In this document: positions 1-10,861 of the stretch, one piece after another
Layout of the letters: each line of letters begins with the position of its first letter
Numbering within the stretch: the stretch's first letter is position 1
Source: Pyropia yezoensis
Lineage: Eukaryota > Rhodophyta > Bangiophyceae > Bangiales > Bangiaceae
DNA length: 64,000 bases
Assembly: GCA_009829735.1 (NCBI GenBank)
Contig: CM020618.1
Span: 10,321,119-10,385,118, forward strand
Reading direction: 5' to 3'
Made by a program: the position numbers and the translations under genes
The notes under the pieces: generated by a model
What the model saw: the letters and a program-made list of their open reading frames with translations, nothing else
Databases searched by the model: none
Told to the model about the DNA's origin: nothing

Positions 1-2038
1 GCTGTCGTACCATACGGCCCGCTGCCATCTGTCGAAGCAGCGGCCAGCCACGCGGCAGCCGTGTCGCACAACCTATTCAGCACACCAGATAACGGTGCCG
101 CCGTACAGGCAAGGGCTGCGTGCGATAGGAGAAGAGCGTACACAGTGTCGAGCAGTGACAGCGCATCCACCACGGCGGAATAGCCCCAGGTGGCCCCGTG
201 TGAGCCAAGCGCGGTCGTCAGCACCACTGCCAAACGAGCCAGCCCGTTCAACACCGAAGCCCGGTCCATGGACGAACCGTTGGTGGACGACGCCAGCCTC
301 ACTCCGAGCGCACGCGCCGCCGTAATGGCCATGCCCAGGCCTGCCACGTCCAATCCAAGTGCCTCCCGACATGCGTCTCCATCCTGCTCTGAGGGGAGAC
401 ACAAAGCCTCCCACACTACACCGAGCAGCACTGAGATGCCCAGGCGGCCAAGCACGTCCCGGCCAAGCCCGTCCACGTCGACATCCGCCTCCTCCTCTTC
501 ACGAGAGGCCGCCAGCAGGCGGACAACAGCGCCGCCGAGAGGCAGCCCAACAGCCGCTACCACCTCCTCTCGCTCCGCCACGGCTGACGCCACGCGGAGG
601 GCGGCCGCGACACCGCCGGCAGCGACGACCCAAGGAGAGGCCGAATCGAGCGTCCATGACAGCCAGCGGCCAGCCGAAGGCCGCAGCGCGTTTGAAGACA
701 TTTGAACGGACAAGACCCCACCACTGGGGGGAACATCCGCTGAACGCCGCCCTCCCCCCCGGGCAACACCTAACCACGCATGGACGCGCTTCGAGAGAGA
801 AGCATCACGTCGAAGCAGGGCCGCAAGCACCCCTCCAACGATATGCACACGAGGATCCCCCGCACTCCCCTGCGGGCAGTCAAAAAAAGGCCCGTCGAGA
901 GCAAGCGCAGGCGTGGCCACCACGTCCAACACTGCCCGCACAACCAGCGCTTGCTCGTCCGCGACACCTGCCGCCAGCGCCAGTGGAATGAGGGCGTCGA
1001 TTGCTCCATTGCCGCTGCCGTCACTGGCGCTGCCCCCGGCAAAACTAGCACCGCCATCGCTCCCCCCCTCCCTTCTTTGAGCAGAGAGCGTCTCGTCCGG
1101 CCCGGCCGCGAGTAGCCGACCTCGTAGCTGACGCGCGGCAGCCAGCCGAACTGGCGGGGCGGCCAACAGCGCCCGCCACAGTGCCGTGTCCACCGCCGCG
1201 GGGGCAGGCGCCGACAGGTCAGCCAGGAGCCGCGACGCGCGCGCGTGGACCTCCCCACCAGGCTCGCCGTCGTCGTCAATGGCAGGCAGCAGCGCCACGA
1301 CGGTGGCGTCAAGAAAGGGGGCGAGCGCGTGGGGCGGCAGCGGCACCAGGTGGGATTCAAAAAGGGAAAGGATGGTCGGCTTGAGGGCGGTCGAAGCGTA
1401 GGACAGCAGCGGGAAGAGGCCCACGGCAAACAGGGGAAGGGACGACACCAACGAGGGGGGAGGCAGACGGGAGAGAACCAGCGCGTATGTTTCCAAGGCC
1501 TTCAAGTGAACACCTATGGGGAAAGGGAGGATGGGGGTGGGTAAATGGTACGATGACCGGGTTGAGTCGCAGCACCAGCAATTCATCCGAGTAGACAAAC
1601 GCGGTGGGGATTAAAACAGAAGGGCGCAGCTTGCAACAGCGCATGAGCAAACACAGAAGTCAGAAAAACTGGAGCGAATACAAGGCGAGAAGGTGAGGAC
1701 AAGAGCAGCGATGGCGGTCTCGAAGCACTCCGCCTCGGCTGGAGACAACATCCTGAGCGCACCGTCCTCGAGAGCGACCCCCAGCCTTGTATTTGCAGCA
1801 TACCACTGGGAAGAGACGCATTCAAGCACTGGGACAGACGCTTCGCAAGCAGCTCCTTGTGCGGCAGCGATGTGGCACGGGCATGCTTCGACAGCACCCG
1901 GTTGACGCGCTGCAGGTCGTGGATGAGGTCCGCCCAGTCCTCGGCGCGGTCAAAGGCGGCAAGGGCGGTGGCCAGCTCTGAACGAAGCTGCTTTTGCTCC
2001 GCCGCCGTTGTGACGTCATGGTCTTCATCCGAGTCCAT
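1..2038 (-). CDS. DOP1: DOP1/Dopey family protein, N-terminal part, spliced, runs off the left edge
   Basis: The first exon (2038 to 1804) encodes an acidic start, then the Dopey N-terminal pattern: a helix with EDWADLI, then LLAKRLSQCLNASLPSG. Removing a GT-AG intron (1803-1514) joins this in frame to VHLKALETYALVLSRL, which is exactly how the family continues. Exon 2 goes on with LFPLLSYASTALKPTILSLFE, ALWRALLAAPPVRL and LRRDASLSKRVHAWLG, all in Dopey N-terminal order. Family knowledge: DOP1 works with MON2 at the Golgi/endosome in membrane traffic and is usually 1,700-2,400 residues, so most of the gene lies outside the window. After HAWLG the frame must shift by one base near the C-run at 754-760; the downstream frame is then open to position 1. 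The shift may be an assembly error. ATG 2038 is preferred over an in-frame ATG at 2062 because the acidic MDSDED start follows it; this choice is uncertain. Confidence 0.78.
1514..1803 (-). other. Intron of the DOP1-like gene
   Basis: The 290-nt segment begins GTATG and ends ATAG on the minus strand. Splicing rebuilds a glycine codon across the junction and restores the conserved PSG-VHLKALE segment. Reading through without splicing loses all family similarity. Confidence 0.8.
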
Positions 2039-3730
2039 CGTTGGGGCGGGAAAGAGACGCACGGCGGGAAGCGCGCGCTGGACGGGGAGCGACGAAGCTC
2101 ACCTTGCTGAGTGGGCGGGGCCACCCGTGTGGGCTCAGCCATCGTCACTGCAACCGGGTCGACAAGAGGCTGTGTAAGTCGAGCTAGATCAAGTAAAAAA
2201 CAATTTCTTAAACTTCATAAAAAATATTGCCCACACTTCCGGACCAAAATAGCATCCAGCCGATCTCAAGTCAGGCACTTGGTGGGAATTCTCCTCAGAT
2301 GCGACGCGAGCTTTCAATCTCGTCGCGGATCGTGCGGGACGTGCAAACTCTAGGACACAGTCGAGCCAGCGCCTCTCCCAGCGCCTCGAACAGAGCAAGT
2401 TCGCGGCCCTTCATCAGGAAGTCTGACCACCCCGAGCCATGACGAGATATGCGCTCCCTGAATGGACGGTGGCTGACCGCCGTTGGCCGCCAACTAAGAC
2501 ACTCATATGGCCGATTGCTGAAGAATGATGAGTGCTGGGAAAAGCTCACAGCAGGTCACAGCACATTGCTTACAGAAAATGCAGTTTTCTTGCCAGCCAA
2601 TCCCAGCCTCGAGTGGCATCCCTCGCTCCTCGGCGCTCCCCGCCTCAGCCTGCGCTTGATACGTTGCAGCATTGCGCTTCCATCTCAGTCACCGCGGCAC
2701 GGCTGTTCCTGGGGATGCCGCAGGGGTCGCCTCCCCATCGCTACGGCCGCCACGCACACCGCCGACGTTGCTGGCCACCCAATGCCCGACCTCAGCTCCG
2801 CCGCCGCTGCCACGTGCTCCACCCCGCCAGCAACACCAACAGCCTTTTTTACACGGCTGCCGCCATCGCCGCCTTCACGGCGAGCTCCACACAGTGATGC
2901 TTCGCTTTGCTCACTTCGCTTTGCTTCCTCCCTTCCCCTTTTCCCAACGTCTCACCACCTGCCCCCACAAAAAACTCTTCCCGCTCTCTCCGTTTACCCC
3001 TGGAGTCCCCTAGGTGGACAAAGTTGATCAAAGTTACTGGAACTGGCTGTGGGGACCCCGAAAAACCTCGCCTCGATGCGGCGCACCGCCTCCATTCCTC
3101 AGTCCAGCAGGTCCTGCGGGAGAAGCCGCCCCGCCTCCCGTCGCTGTGAGTATCAAGAGTGGTGAGGGCAATGAACGCTCTCCCCTGCGGTCCTCTGTGC
3201 CCCTCCCCCCACTGCCTAAAGCCAGATGCTGCCGACTGGCGGCCGCTTTCCGTCCTCTCCTCCCCCCTTTTGACGGTGACACAGCTTGCCCGCTCCTCAC
3301 GACAGGGCCTGCCTTCGCGGATTTCTTCCACCTGGACGACCACGTGACGAAGGGATTGTCTGGGAATGCCGGGCGATGAGAGCACGCCGCCTGACCAGGC
3401 GACTCTGTGCTGCTGCCTCGTGGCGCCGGTAGAATTAGACACCCCCCCCCCCCATGCTACATCCAGAGCGGGCGTACAACCATACTAAACTGGCAGCGGC
3501 ATTAGCCCTCGGAGCGGCCACGCGGAGACGGCACCAGCGGACTCTGTATGCTGCGCCCGGCGCCCCGCGGCCACCAGGTCGCAGGTGATCACTGGAGTGG
3601 GCGGCGCACACTGTTACTGGTCACGAGCAGCCTCGTACCTCCGCTGCTACCCCTTGAATTCTCCATGACGGTGGGCTGGATGGGAGAAAGAGGGGAAGGG
3701 GGAAGGGGGAAAGGGGCGAGGCGAGGGCAT
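2039..3730. other. Intergenic region upstream of the DOP1-like gene, no recognised gene
   Basis: Both strands carry only short, compositionally biased reading frames that I cannot match to a family. An A/T-rich patch at about 2185-2235 stands out from the GC-rich surroundings and could belong to the promoter of the minus-strand gene. A short segment at 2520-2563 recurs at 54593-54636. The stretch 2880-3030 is pyrimidine-rich. Confidence 0.4.
2520..2563 (+). repeat. Dispersed 44-bp repeat, copy 1
   Basis: The segment is GAAGAATGATGAG, six unmatched bases, then a 25-bp block containing CTCACAGCAGGTCACAGCA. Positions 54593-54636 match it at all 38 positions outside the six-base spacer. Confidence 0.6.
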
Positions 3731-5903
3731 GGCGCTGCGACTGACGCAGCACTGCCGTTCAGGGGCACTCGGCCGCCGCCCCCCCCCGCCCCGGTACTTT
3801 TGTGTTTTTGGAGCCTCCTGAGTGCTTTTTTGAAGTGTCTCAGGTGAAAGCACAACGAAGGCTCTGATCTTTTCAAAGCGCGATGCGCGTCAGCCCTCAT
3901 TGTCAAAAAGAACGATCAGCGTCCCCAACGCTTTTCCCAACGCTGGTCTTGGGCACTCACAGAGAGCCAGGTCCCAGATTTTCCAAAGCGCCCTGACTTG
4001 GAGCAGAACGCCGGCGCCAAACGTTCGCCGGCCCTGGAAAAGTGGAGCACACTTTTCATGCCGCGGGGCGTAGTCTGCTACGTACCGACTGAGCTCGCCC
4101 GACAGCGTGCGGGCCTAAAAAAGCACGGGAGAAAAGGGTGTACGCCCCACGCAATGAGGCCTTGGCTGCGCTACGTTGCAGGATGTTCCCCCTGGTTTTT
4201 TTGCGTCACCAAAACCCCCTCGCTCTCCAGCTCCCTGCTCCCGGTCACCGCCCGTACCCCCCCACCGCCGTCGGCATCCCGTCGCCTGCGGCCACTGCCA
4301 CCCCACCGTCGTACGCGCCATCGTTGCCGCGCGCTTCCATCGCCCCGCCCCATCCTCCGCAGCGGCACCCGCCCCCGTCCCCGCGACTCTCGGCGGCAAG
4401 AAAGCGGCAGCGGCAGCAAGGTCGGCGACGCGGCGGCGACACGGCGGCGGTGCTGTTGTGGGGGGTGGCGGGGCTGTGTGGGGGGGGAGCTGCAGGAGAG
4501 GCTGCGAGGGGGGGGTGCTGTGGCGGGTGGTGGTGGGGGGGCTGCTGGCGGTGCGCGGCGGTGCGGTGGTCCTCTTCCCGCCTGGGAGCTGGTGCTCGTG
4601 GTGGTGGGGGGGGGCCGCCGCTTTTTTTTTTTTGCCGCCGCCGCCACCCCCGCCGCCGCCGCAGCGACCACCACGCCGGTGGCGCGGTGGGGCGTGGCTG
4701 CCGGCCGTGGCGGTTGCGGGGGAGGGACAACCCCCGCGGTGGGGGCGGCAAGGCAGCGGCAGCAGAATCAAGATCGTCGTCGCGTCGGCGTCACGGCAGC
4801 GGTGCTGTTGTGGGGGGGGGCGGGGGTGTGGGGGGGGGTAATTGGGGGGATGCTGTGGGGGGGTGTGCTGTGCGGGGTGCCGGTGGGGGGGCCATTGGAG
4901 GTGTGCGACGGTGTGATGGTCCTCTTTCTGGCTGGGTGCCGGCGCTCGTGGTTGTTGGGGGGGGCGATGGCAGCTTTTTTTTTGCCACGGCCGCCCCCGC
5001 CGCCGCCGCCATCCCCACCGCCACGCCGGTCGCGCGGTGGGGCGTGGCTGCCGGCCGCGGAGGTCGTGGGGGGGTGACGACCCCCGCGGCGGCCGCGGCA
5101 CGGAGGCGGCAGCGGCGGCAAGGCCGGCGTCGCCCAGTTACCCGTATCCGCCCACGCCAAGCCCATGGCGTCTGCCTGCCGCGTCGCCAGACGTGGCGTG
5201 CTACCTGCCAGTGTGTCTCCTGTGGTGCGCTTGACTGTCCTCCTGTCTCATAGCTGGTGTGAGCGCCGCGGCTGCCGACGTTTTTTGATTCTTTGTGTTT
5301 CCTTTCTTGATTCTTTGCATCAGCCCGTCGTTTTTCATGACCCCTCACTTTTCTACGTGCATTGTTTTGTGCTCTTTTCCTTGGCATTGTTTTTCTCTGT
5401 CCCATTGTTGAACATTGAAGGGCCTGTGAAGAACTTTCCAATGCCCGCGCCTGCCCCTGCGCCGCCCCCGTTCCCGCGCCTCTCGGCGGCAAGAAAGCGG
5501 CAGCGGCAGCAAGGTCGGCGACGCGGCGGCGACACGGCGGCGGTGCTGTTGTGGGGGGTGGCGGGGCTGTGGGGGGGGGTGCTGCGGGAGAGGCTCCGGG
5601 GGGGGGGTGCTGTGGGGGGTGCTGGTGGTTGGGCTCCTGGCGGTGCGCGGCGGTGCGGTGGTCCTCTTCCCGCTGGGAGCTGGTGCTCGTGGTGGTGGGG
5701 GGGGGCCGCGGCCTCTTTTTGCTGCCGCCGCCGCCGCCACCCCCGCCGCCGCCGCAGCGACCACCACGCCGGTGGCGCGGTGGGGCGTGGCTGCCGGCCG
5801 TGGCGGTTGCGGGAGAGAGACGACCCCCGCGGTGGTGGCGGCAAGGAAGCGGCAGCAGTGGCAAGGTGGGCGTCGCGGCGGCGTCACGGTGGCAGTGCTG
5901 TTG
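3731..5903 (+). repeat. Direct segmental repeat, left copy, mostly G-rich tandem modules
   Basis: This stretch matches 55834-58010 in the same orientation, at an offset of 52103 falling to about 52101, with only scattered substitutions and homopolymer-length differences. It starts with about 650 bp of ordinary sequence. A G-rich plus strand follows, made of modules of about 350 bp. Each module runs from a GGTGCTGTTGTGGGG start, through GTGGTCCTCTT and a T-run, to GGGGCGTGGCTGCCGGCC. Modules lie at about 4440-4793, 4794-5110 and 5476-5885, with a non-modular spacer at 5111-5475. Long open frames exist on both strands, but they are low complexity and I do not treat them as genes. The G-runs could form quadruplexes. 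Confidence 0.75.
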
Positions 5904-6510
5904 TGGGGGGCGGCGGGGCTGGGGGGGAGGGTGATCCGGGGGATGCTGTGGGTGTACCGTGGTGGGTGCTGGTTGGGGGCCTGCTGGCGGTGTGTGGCGG
6001 TGCGGTGGTTCGTTTACCGCCTGGGGGCTGGGGCTCGAGGTGGTGTGGGGGACAGATGGTCCTTTTTTGTTCTGCCGCCGGCACACCCTTCGCCGCGAAC
6101 TCCACCCTCGCAGACGCCGCCGCCACCGCTGTGTCCACGCCGGTCGCGCCGTGAGGCATGGCGGGAGGCCATGGATGTCGCGGGGGATTGACAACCCCCG
6201 CCGTGGCTGCGGCAAGGAGGCGGTAGCGGCAGCAACGCCGGAGTCCTGCCTGCGTCATGGCACCCGCGCTGTGGTCGGGGGGGGCCGAGATTTGGGCGGG
6301 GGTGATCGGGGGGTTGCTCTGGGGGGGGGTAGAGTGGGGCGGTGCTGGTGGGGGTCCTGGTGGTGGTGCGTGGCGGAGCGGTGGTCCTCCTTCCGGCTGG
6401 GCGCTGGTCCTCGTGGTGGTAGGGGGGGGCGACGGCAGTTGTTTTTTTCCGCGGGGGGTTCATTTGAGGGCAAGTGGGGCGCGCCGAGCGAGGGGGTTGG
6501 TGGTGGAGAG
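5886..6510 (+). repeat. Further G-rich tandem modules next to the transposase gene
   Basis: Two more diverged modules (about 5886-6235 and 6236-6510) continue the array and end just before the transposase stop-side flank. Their reverse complement is present at the far right of the window (63435-64000), so this part belongs to the inverted repeat and not to the direct repeat. Confidence 0.6.
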
Positions 6511-6666
6511 TCGTCGGTGGTGGTAGCAACGACCGACACGTGTGTGCTTTCCTCTGCGGCCGGCGGATGCGCTCCATGGGCGCTTTCCCATCGTCCCTTC
6601 TATGATGGGCCCCGGGTTACTCCCATCCGTGCGCGCCGCCAGTGAGTGTTCATCAAGAATGCAATT

Positions 6667-7776
6667 TCACATCTCTGCGATAACGTCAGGCCCTCCCATC
6701 AACCCGTCAACGTGTAAATCCTGTCGCAGCCATTCGCGATACACGCGACCAAACTGACCCGCGCATTGCTCTCTGGAAATGCTCGCGAGGCCCACCTCCA
6801 TCATCAACCGGACATTTTTCCCCATCAAGGAACCGTCAGGCATGGTCACGCCGCCCAGCCGGTCATCCGCCGACTCCGCCGAGAGCCACGCCTTCAAATT
6901 GGAGAAGACCCCCTCAACCGGCGCAAAGTCGGGAGAGTAGGGGGGCAGGCGCAGGACGAGGATGCCGTATTCTCGAGCAAGATCGTCGCACTCGTCGGAG
7001 TGGATAGCCGCATTGTCGATGAGCAGCACCGACCTCGGCTCCTGCTCGGTCCATCGATTAGCCGGCAGGTCTGGGTTCCACATGCCCATACTGGGAGCCA
7101 GGCGGTGGATAAAAAAGGCCCAGTCCAGGGAGCAGTAGGCCGGAGGCACTGCGCACGTCAGCGTCTCAACCACGCCGTCAATAGACACAGCCGCCATGGT
7201 AGAAAAGCGGGGGGTTTGGCGAGGGTCCGCAATGAGAGCCTCATCGCGTCTCCCGCGAAGCGCCCACCCGTACCGCCGGTAGTCGGTAGACCCGTCCTTG
7301 TGGACCTCATCAGCGCTCACGATGCACTTGATGGGCACGCGCCTGATGGCGCGGCCGAACGCGCGGCGGCGCTGGACGTCGCGCTCTCGGAAGTGCGTGA
7401 TGATCTTTTTGTGCGTGTAGCCCACGGCAGAGAGTACGCGCAGCACAGTGGACGGCGAGTGAGGGAGCCCCTCCCACCCAGGCAGCCCAGACAGGTGCCT
7501 CAAGGTCACTGAGATCTCTCCGAGGAAGGCCTCGGGAGAGTCGACGATCAGCGCCGTCACGGCCTGCAAAAAGTTGGGGTTGAAAACGGCACAGTCAAAG
7601 TGCCGCTGGCCCAGGGAGTCGTCAGGCCAGAACGATCCCGTCTTTTTGTAGACATCGAGCCAGCGCCACACGGTAGCCGAGCCGACACCACCCAGGCGCG
7701 CTGCTTCAGGCTGCGACATTTCTCCGGCAATGAGCCAGGAGAGGACCAGGACGCGGCGGTCCTCCGGAAACGTCAT
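6667..7776 (-). CDS. IS630/Tc1-like DDE transposase, left copy
   Basis: A 369-residue protein read from ATG 7776. The open frame extends upstream to 8133, but that extension is low complexity and lacks family features. Residues about 15-45 form a helix-turn-helix (SQPEAARLGG and VGSATVWRWL). The catalytic core shows SADEVHKDG (D156), LLIDNAAIHSDE (D254) and PPYSPDFAPVEGVFSNLK (E288), with 33 residues between the second Asp and the Glu. This is the DDE arrangement of the IS630/Tc1/mariner superfamily, whose members cut and paste DNA. The gene is intact. It is divergent from the Cys-rich gene that starts at 8749; the 970 bp between them probably hold both promoters. I could not identify terminal inverted repeats. 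The gene is copied exactly at 62236-63345. Confidence 0.88.
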   Translation of the reverse strand: MTFPEDRRVLVLSWLIAGEMSQPEAARLGGVGSATVWRWLDVYKKTGSFWPDDSLGQRHFDCAVFNPNFLQAVTALIVDSPEAFLGEISVTLRHLSGLPGWEGLPHSPSTVLRVLSAVGYTHKKIITHFRERDVQRRRAFGRAIRRVPIKCIVSADEVHKDGSTDYRRYGWALRGRRDEALIADPRQTPRFSTMAAVSIDGVVETLTCAVPPAYCSLDWAFFIHRLAPSMGMWNPDLPANRWTEQEPRSVLLIDNAAIHSDECDDLAREYGILVLRLPPYSPDFAPVEGVFSNLKAWLSAESADDRLGGVTMPDGSLMGKNVRLMMEVGLASISREQCAGQFGRVYREWLRQDLHVDGLMGGPDVIAEM

Positions 7777-8748
7777 AGCGTCTGAGAAAAAAAGCCGTCT
7801 TGGACGCGGCAGGGCAACGCGAGCTCGTCGGCACGGAGCGGAGCCAGGGGTAGACGCAGTGGTGGAATGAGGGTTTGTGAAGGGGCTGTGCGGCTGCCTA
7901 GCCGGCTGGGAACGGGAAAGGTAAGGGGAAAGGCAGGCAAGTGGGTGTCGCGCACGAGAGTGGAAAAGCGAGCGCTGAGACAGAGGGCCTGGCCTGGGCG
8001 TCAGGCAGCACCCAGCAACCGCGTGAGTGCTTCCCGTGCTGCCGCCAGGCGCTCGCCACGAGAAGTGAAAGGGCGATTGTAAAAAGTGAAAAGTGACGAG
8101 AACACCGACTGACAGGTCCGGGAAGTCTGGCAACCATGCATGCGAGCAAAGAATCGACCTACGTTTTGGCGCTGTGGGATTTCTCTGGGAGAAGCCCTGT
8201 CAAACTTCAAAAACACTGTGCCGGTCGTCCATTGGTCAATCAGATCAGTTTGCGCTCCCACGCATGTCCTTCCCAGTCGAGCTGCTTCTGTGTCCACTGC
8301 CCTTCTGGAAGGTCCAGAGGTCCCTTCTCCGGCGGGGCGGTGCCTCAGGGTGAGTTGCCATAAGCAAAAAAAACGTCTACGTTCAGGGATGGCCTGAAGG
8401 GCATCGACCATGTTTTGCCTGACATTATCCTCGTCCTTCCCAGTCAGGCTGCACCGCGCCACCCCACACCCCAGGGGGCCTCGCACTGCCTCGACGGGGC
8501 CCCCCCTCTGCCCCTAACGCAGCTTGCCGCGCACGGCGCGTCCCCACCCGCCGTCCCCACCTTGTGCCACTGTCCACAACGCGCTCCTGGGGCCGCGCCC
8601 CCACAACCCCACCGTCGCTTCCCCACGAGTCCGCTGCCTGACGCCTCAGGTCTGGCGAGCCTCTCGCCGCGCTTCCTCTCACCTCCTTCGCGCTTCCGTG
8701 CTCGGCGGCACTTCCTGCTTGTGTGGGGACCCTTGGAGACTCCCTCCG
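7777..8748. promoter_or_regulatory. Shared intergenic region between divergent transposon genes
   Basis: The stretch separates the transposase start (7776, minus) from the Cys-rich gene start (8749, plus). A bidirectional promoter is inferred only from this layout; no clear TATA element stands out. A minus-strand open frame at 8001-8486 covers part of it but resembles nothing I know. Confidence 0.35.
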
Positions 8749-10361
8749 ATGGCCGCACGCCGGCGCGGCCATCCCACGTGCGGGTTTTGCGGTTTTCAGG
8801 CGGCGGAGGGAACGCCCAAGCATGACGCTCGCAACTGCGACATGGCGACTGTGGAGTGTCGCTGCAACCTGCAGCCGGGAGATGCGCTTCTCTTGGGCCC
8901 TGCGGGCTGTGACTCTAAGTCGTGCCCACGCAGCGACTCGTCCAAGAAGCAGTTGCGCTGCGCCCTCTGTCTTCAAGATGGTCACGAGCCGATGACCATC
9001 CGTTATGGGGCAATTTATGAGACGGTACGTTATCGCCTGGCGCAAGCAGTGGCGTGCACGAGCGAGAGGTTCCAGAAGAGAAGGGAGCTGGTGGTACAGT
9101 ACCTCAAACGTGGTGCGGGGGAGCACGCTGCGGCGGGGGCGGTGGCAGGATCAGCCAGGGGGGGGGGGGGGCGGGAGGGGACGAGGCGAACTCCCCATGT
9201 GGCACACGTCCCATCATGGTGCCGTATGCAGAGCGTGTCAATGGTACTTTCCACTCCCTTTTTCGTTGGCACGTAGTCTGACTTTCGTCTCGACGTTTTG
9301 TGAGCTTTCAACAACCCATCCTGTTTTTTTTTATTCACGCGAGTCATTCACGTGCCCTCCAGGCTGTGGTGAAAGACCGCAACGTCGTACGGCGGAAGCG
9401 AGCTTTTCGTTTGACGCCGGCAGTCATGGTGTGCAACGCGCCCAGCTTGACCGCCGAGTACATCCAGCTGGCGCGCGTGGCGAGCCAGACGCGTTACGCT
9501 GCGCATGCTGCCGCTGCGCGCAAGCTCGCAGCCACGAAGGCACGCCTCCACACTGCGCACGAGGCGGGGGGGACCAGCAGCAGCAGCTCTGTTGAGGAGG
9601 GGGGGAGGGGCGGTGGGCCTGCTGCCGCCGTGCCGTCCCGTCGAAAGGCGCTTTCAGAGGTTGAATGCATGTCTGTTGACCTGGACAACCTGGCGGAGAT
9701 TGCCAGCAGAAGCGGAAAGAGCTCGTCGACGACGCACAAGGACAACATGGCGGTCCTGCGCGCCGCTTACCAGCGACGCGTTGCTGGGAAGTCTCCCGTT
9801 GCAGCAAAGCTACTGGCGGCCGCCGACCAGTCTGGAGGCCTGCCTGCCCCCCTCCAGACGCCGATGCAGAGGGTGGACGCGGTGCACTGGTCGCCGGGGG
9901 AGACCCCTGCGGCAGATCCAGCGCTGCTTATCTGCCCAGGCGGCCTCTCGATCAGCCACGCGTGCGATGGTTCTGGGGTCCTCGCCGATGCAGCTGCGCG
10001 GGCCGAGCAGCCGTGACGGTGGGCGGCTGGGGCCAATGGTGTTGTTGATACACTTGGGATGTTGAGGATGGTGCCGCAGCCGCAGGTGCTGCGCCCGACT
10101 TGCCTGTGTCGAGGTATGGGCGGGTTGTGGACATGGATGGGGCTGGTGTGTTCACCGTATTCGAGGAGGACTACCAGCCGAAGACAGACGTGGCGTACTT
10201 GGACCTGGTCAAGAAGGTAATGATCAATGAACGGCTGTCTGGGATGGTCGTTGTGGGGGAGGGTACTACCGTCCACGAGCTGGTCGATCTTTTTCGCCCC
10301 GCCATGACGAGCGCCGACCAGTGGTCCTTTGGTCAAAGGAAGGCCCGCGAGTCGTTCTTCC
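8749..10361 (+). CDS. Cys-rich putative zinc-finger protein, two exons, left copy, damaged and cut by the N gap
   Basis: Exon 1 (8749-9024) encodes 92 residues with C11-x2-C14-x10-H25-x4-C30, then further Cys pairs up to CALC near residue 71, which looks like zinc binding. The donor GTACGT at 9025 and an acceptor AG ending at 9362 join exon 1 in frame to exon 2, which begins AVVKDRNVVRRKRAF. Exon 2 has a Ser/Gly-rich middle and a C-terminal segment YGRVVDMDGAGVFTVFEED that looks like a folded domain. In this copy exon 2 differs from the right copy by single-base losses in homopolymers at about 9851, 9906, 10030 and 10060, which break the frame; the right copy is open. I cannot name the family. 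Pairing with the transposase suggests a second transposon protein. Confidence 0.55.
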
Positions 10362-10861
10362 NNNNNNNNNNNNNNNNNNNNNNNNNNNNNNNNNNNNNNN
10401 NNNNNNNNNNNNNNNNNNNNNNNNNNNNNNNNNNNNNNNNNNNNNNNNNNNNNNNNNNNNNNNNNNNNNNNNNNNNNNNNNNNNNNNNNNNNNNNNNNNN
10501 NNNNNNNNNNNNNNNNNNNNNNNNNNNNNNNNNNNNNNNNNNNNNNNNNNNNNNNNNNNNNNNNNNNNNNNNNNNNNNNNNNNNNNNNNNNNNNNNNNNN
10601 NNNNNNNNNNNNNNNNNNNNNNNNNNNNNNNNNNNNNNNNNNNNNNNNNNNNNNNNNNNNNNNNNNNNNNNNNNNNNNNNNNNNNNNNNNNNNNNNNNNN
10701 NNNNNNNNNNNNNNNNNNNNNNNNNNNNNNNNNNNNNNNNNNNNNNNNNNNNNNNNNNNNNNNNNNNNNNNNNNNNNNNNNNNNNNNNNNNNNNNNNNNN
10801 NNNNNNNNNNNNNNNNNNNNNNNNNNNNNNNNNNNNNNNNNNNNNNNNNNNNNNNNNNNNN
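10362..10861. other. Assembly gap of 500 N
   Basis: Exactly 500 unknown bases, probably a placeholder length. The gap removes the inner end of the left inverted arm, the 5' LTR and leader of element A, and the start of its gag. Confidence 1.

Larger units (their letters stand above)
6012..10361 (+). repeat. Inverted repeat, left arm (partner 59646-64000)
   Basis: Positions pair with the right arm so that the two coordinates sum to 70012 at 6012-9330, falling to 70007 at 10361. The encoded transposases are identical. The arm ends directly at the N gap, so its true inner boundary is not visible. The outer boundary is also unknown, because the window ends within the partner arm. Confidence 0.9.

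Noticed and set aside
4115-6215. Long overlapping frames on both strands (for example 328 and 474 codons) in the G-rich block
   Set aside because: They consist of Pro/His/Arg/Ala or Gly/Trp/Val runs dictated by the G-rich modules, appear in several frames at once, and match no family.
8001-8486. 161-codon minus-strand frame between the two transposon genes
   Set aside because: It overlaps the putative shared promoter and resembles no known protein; it is identical in both arms simply because the arms are.
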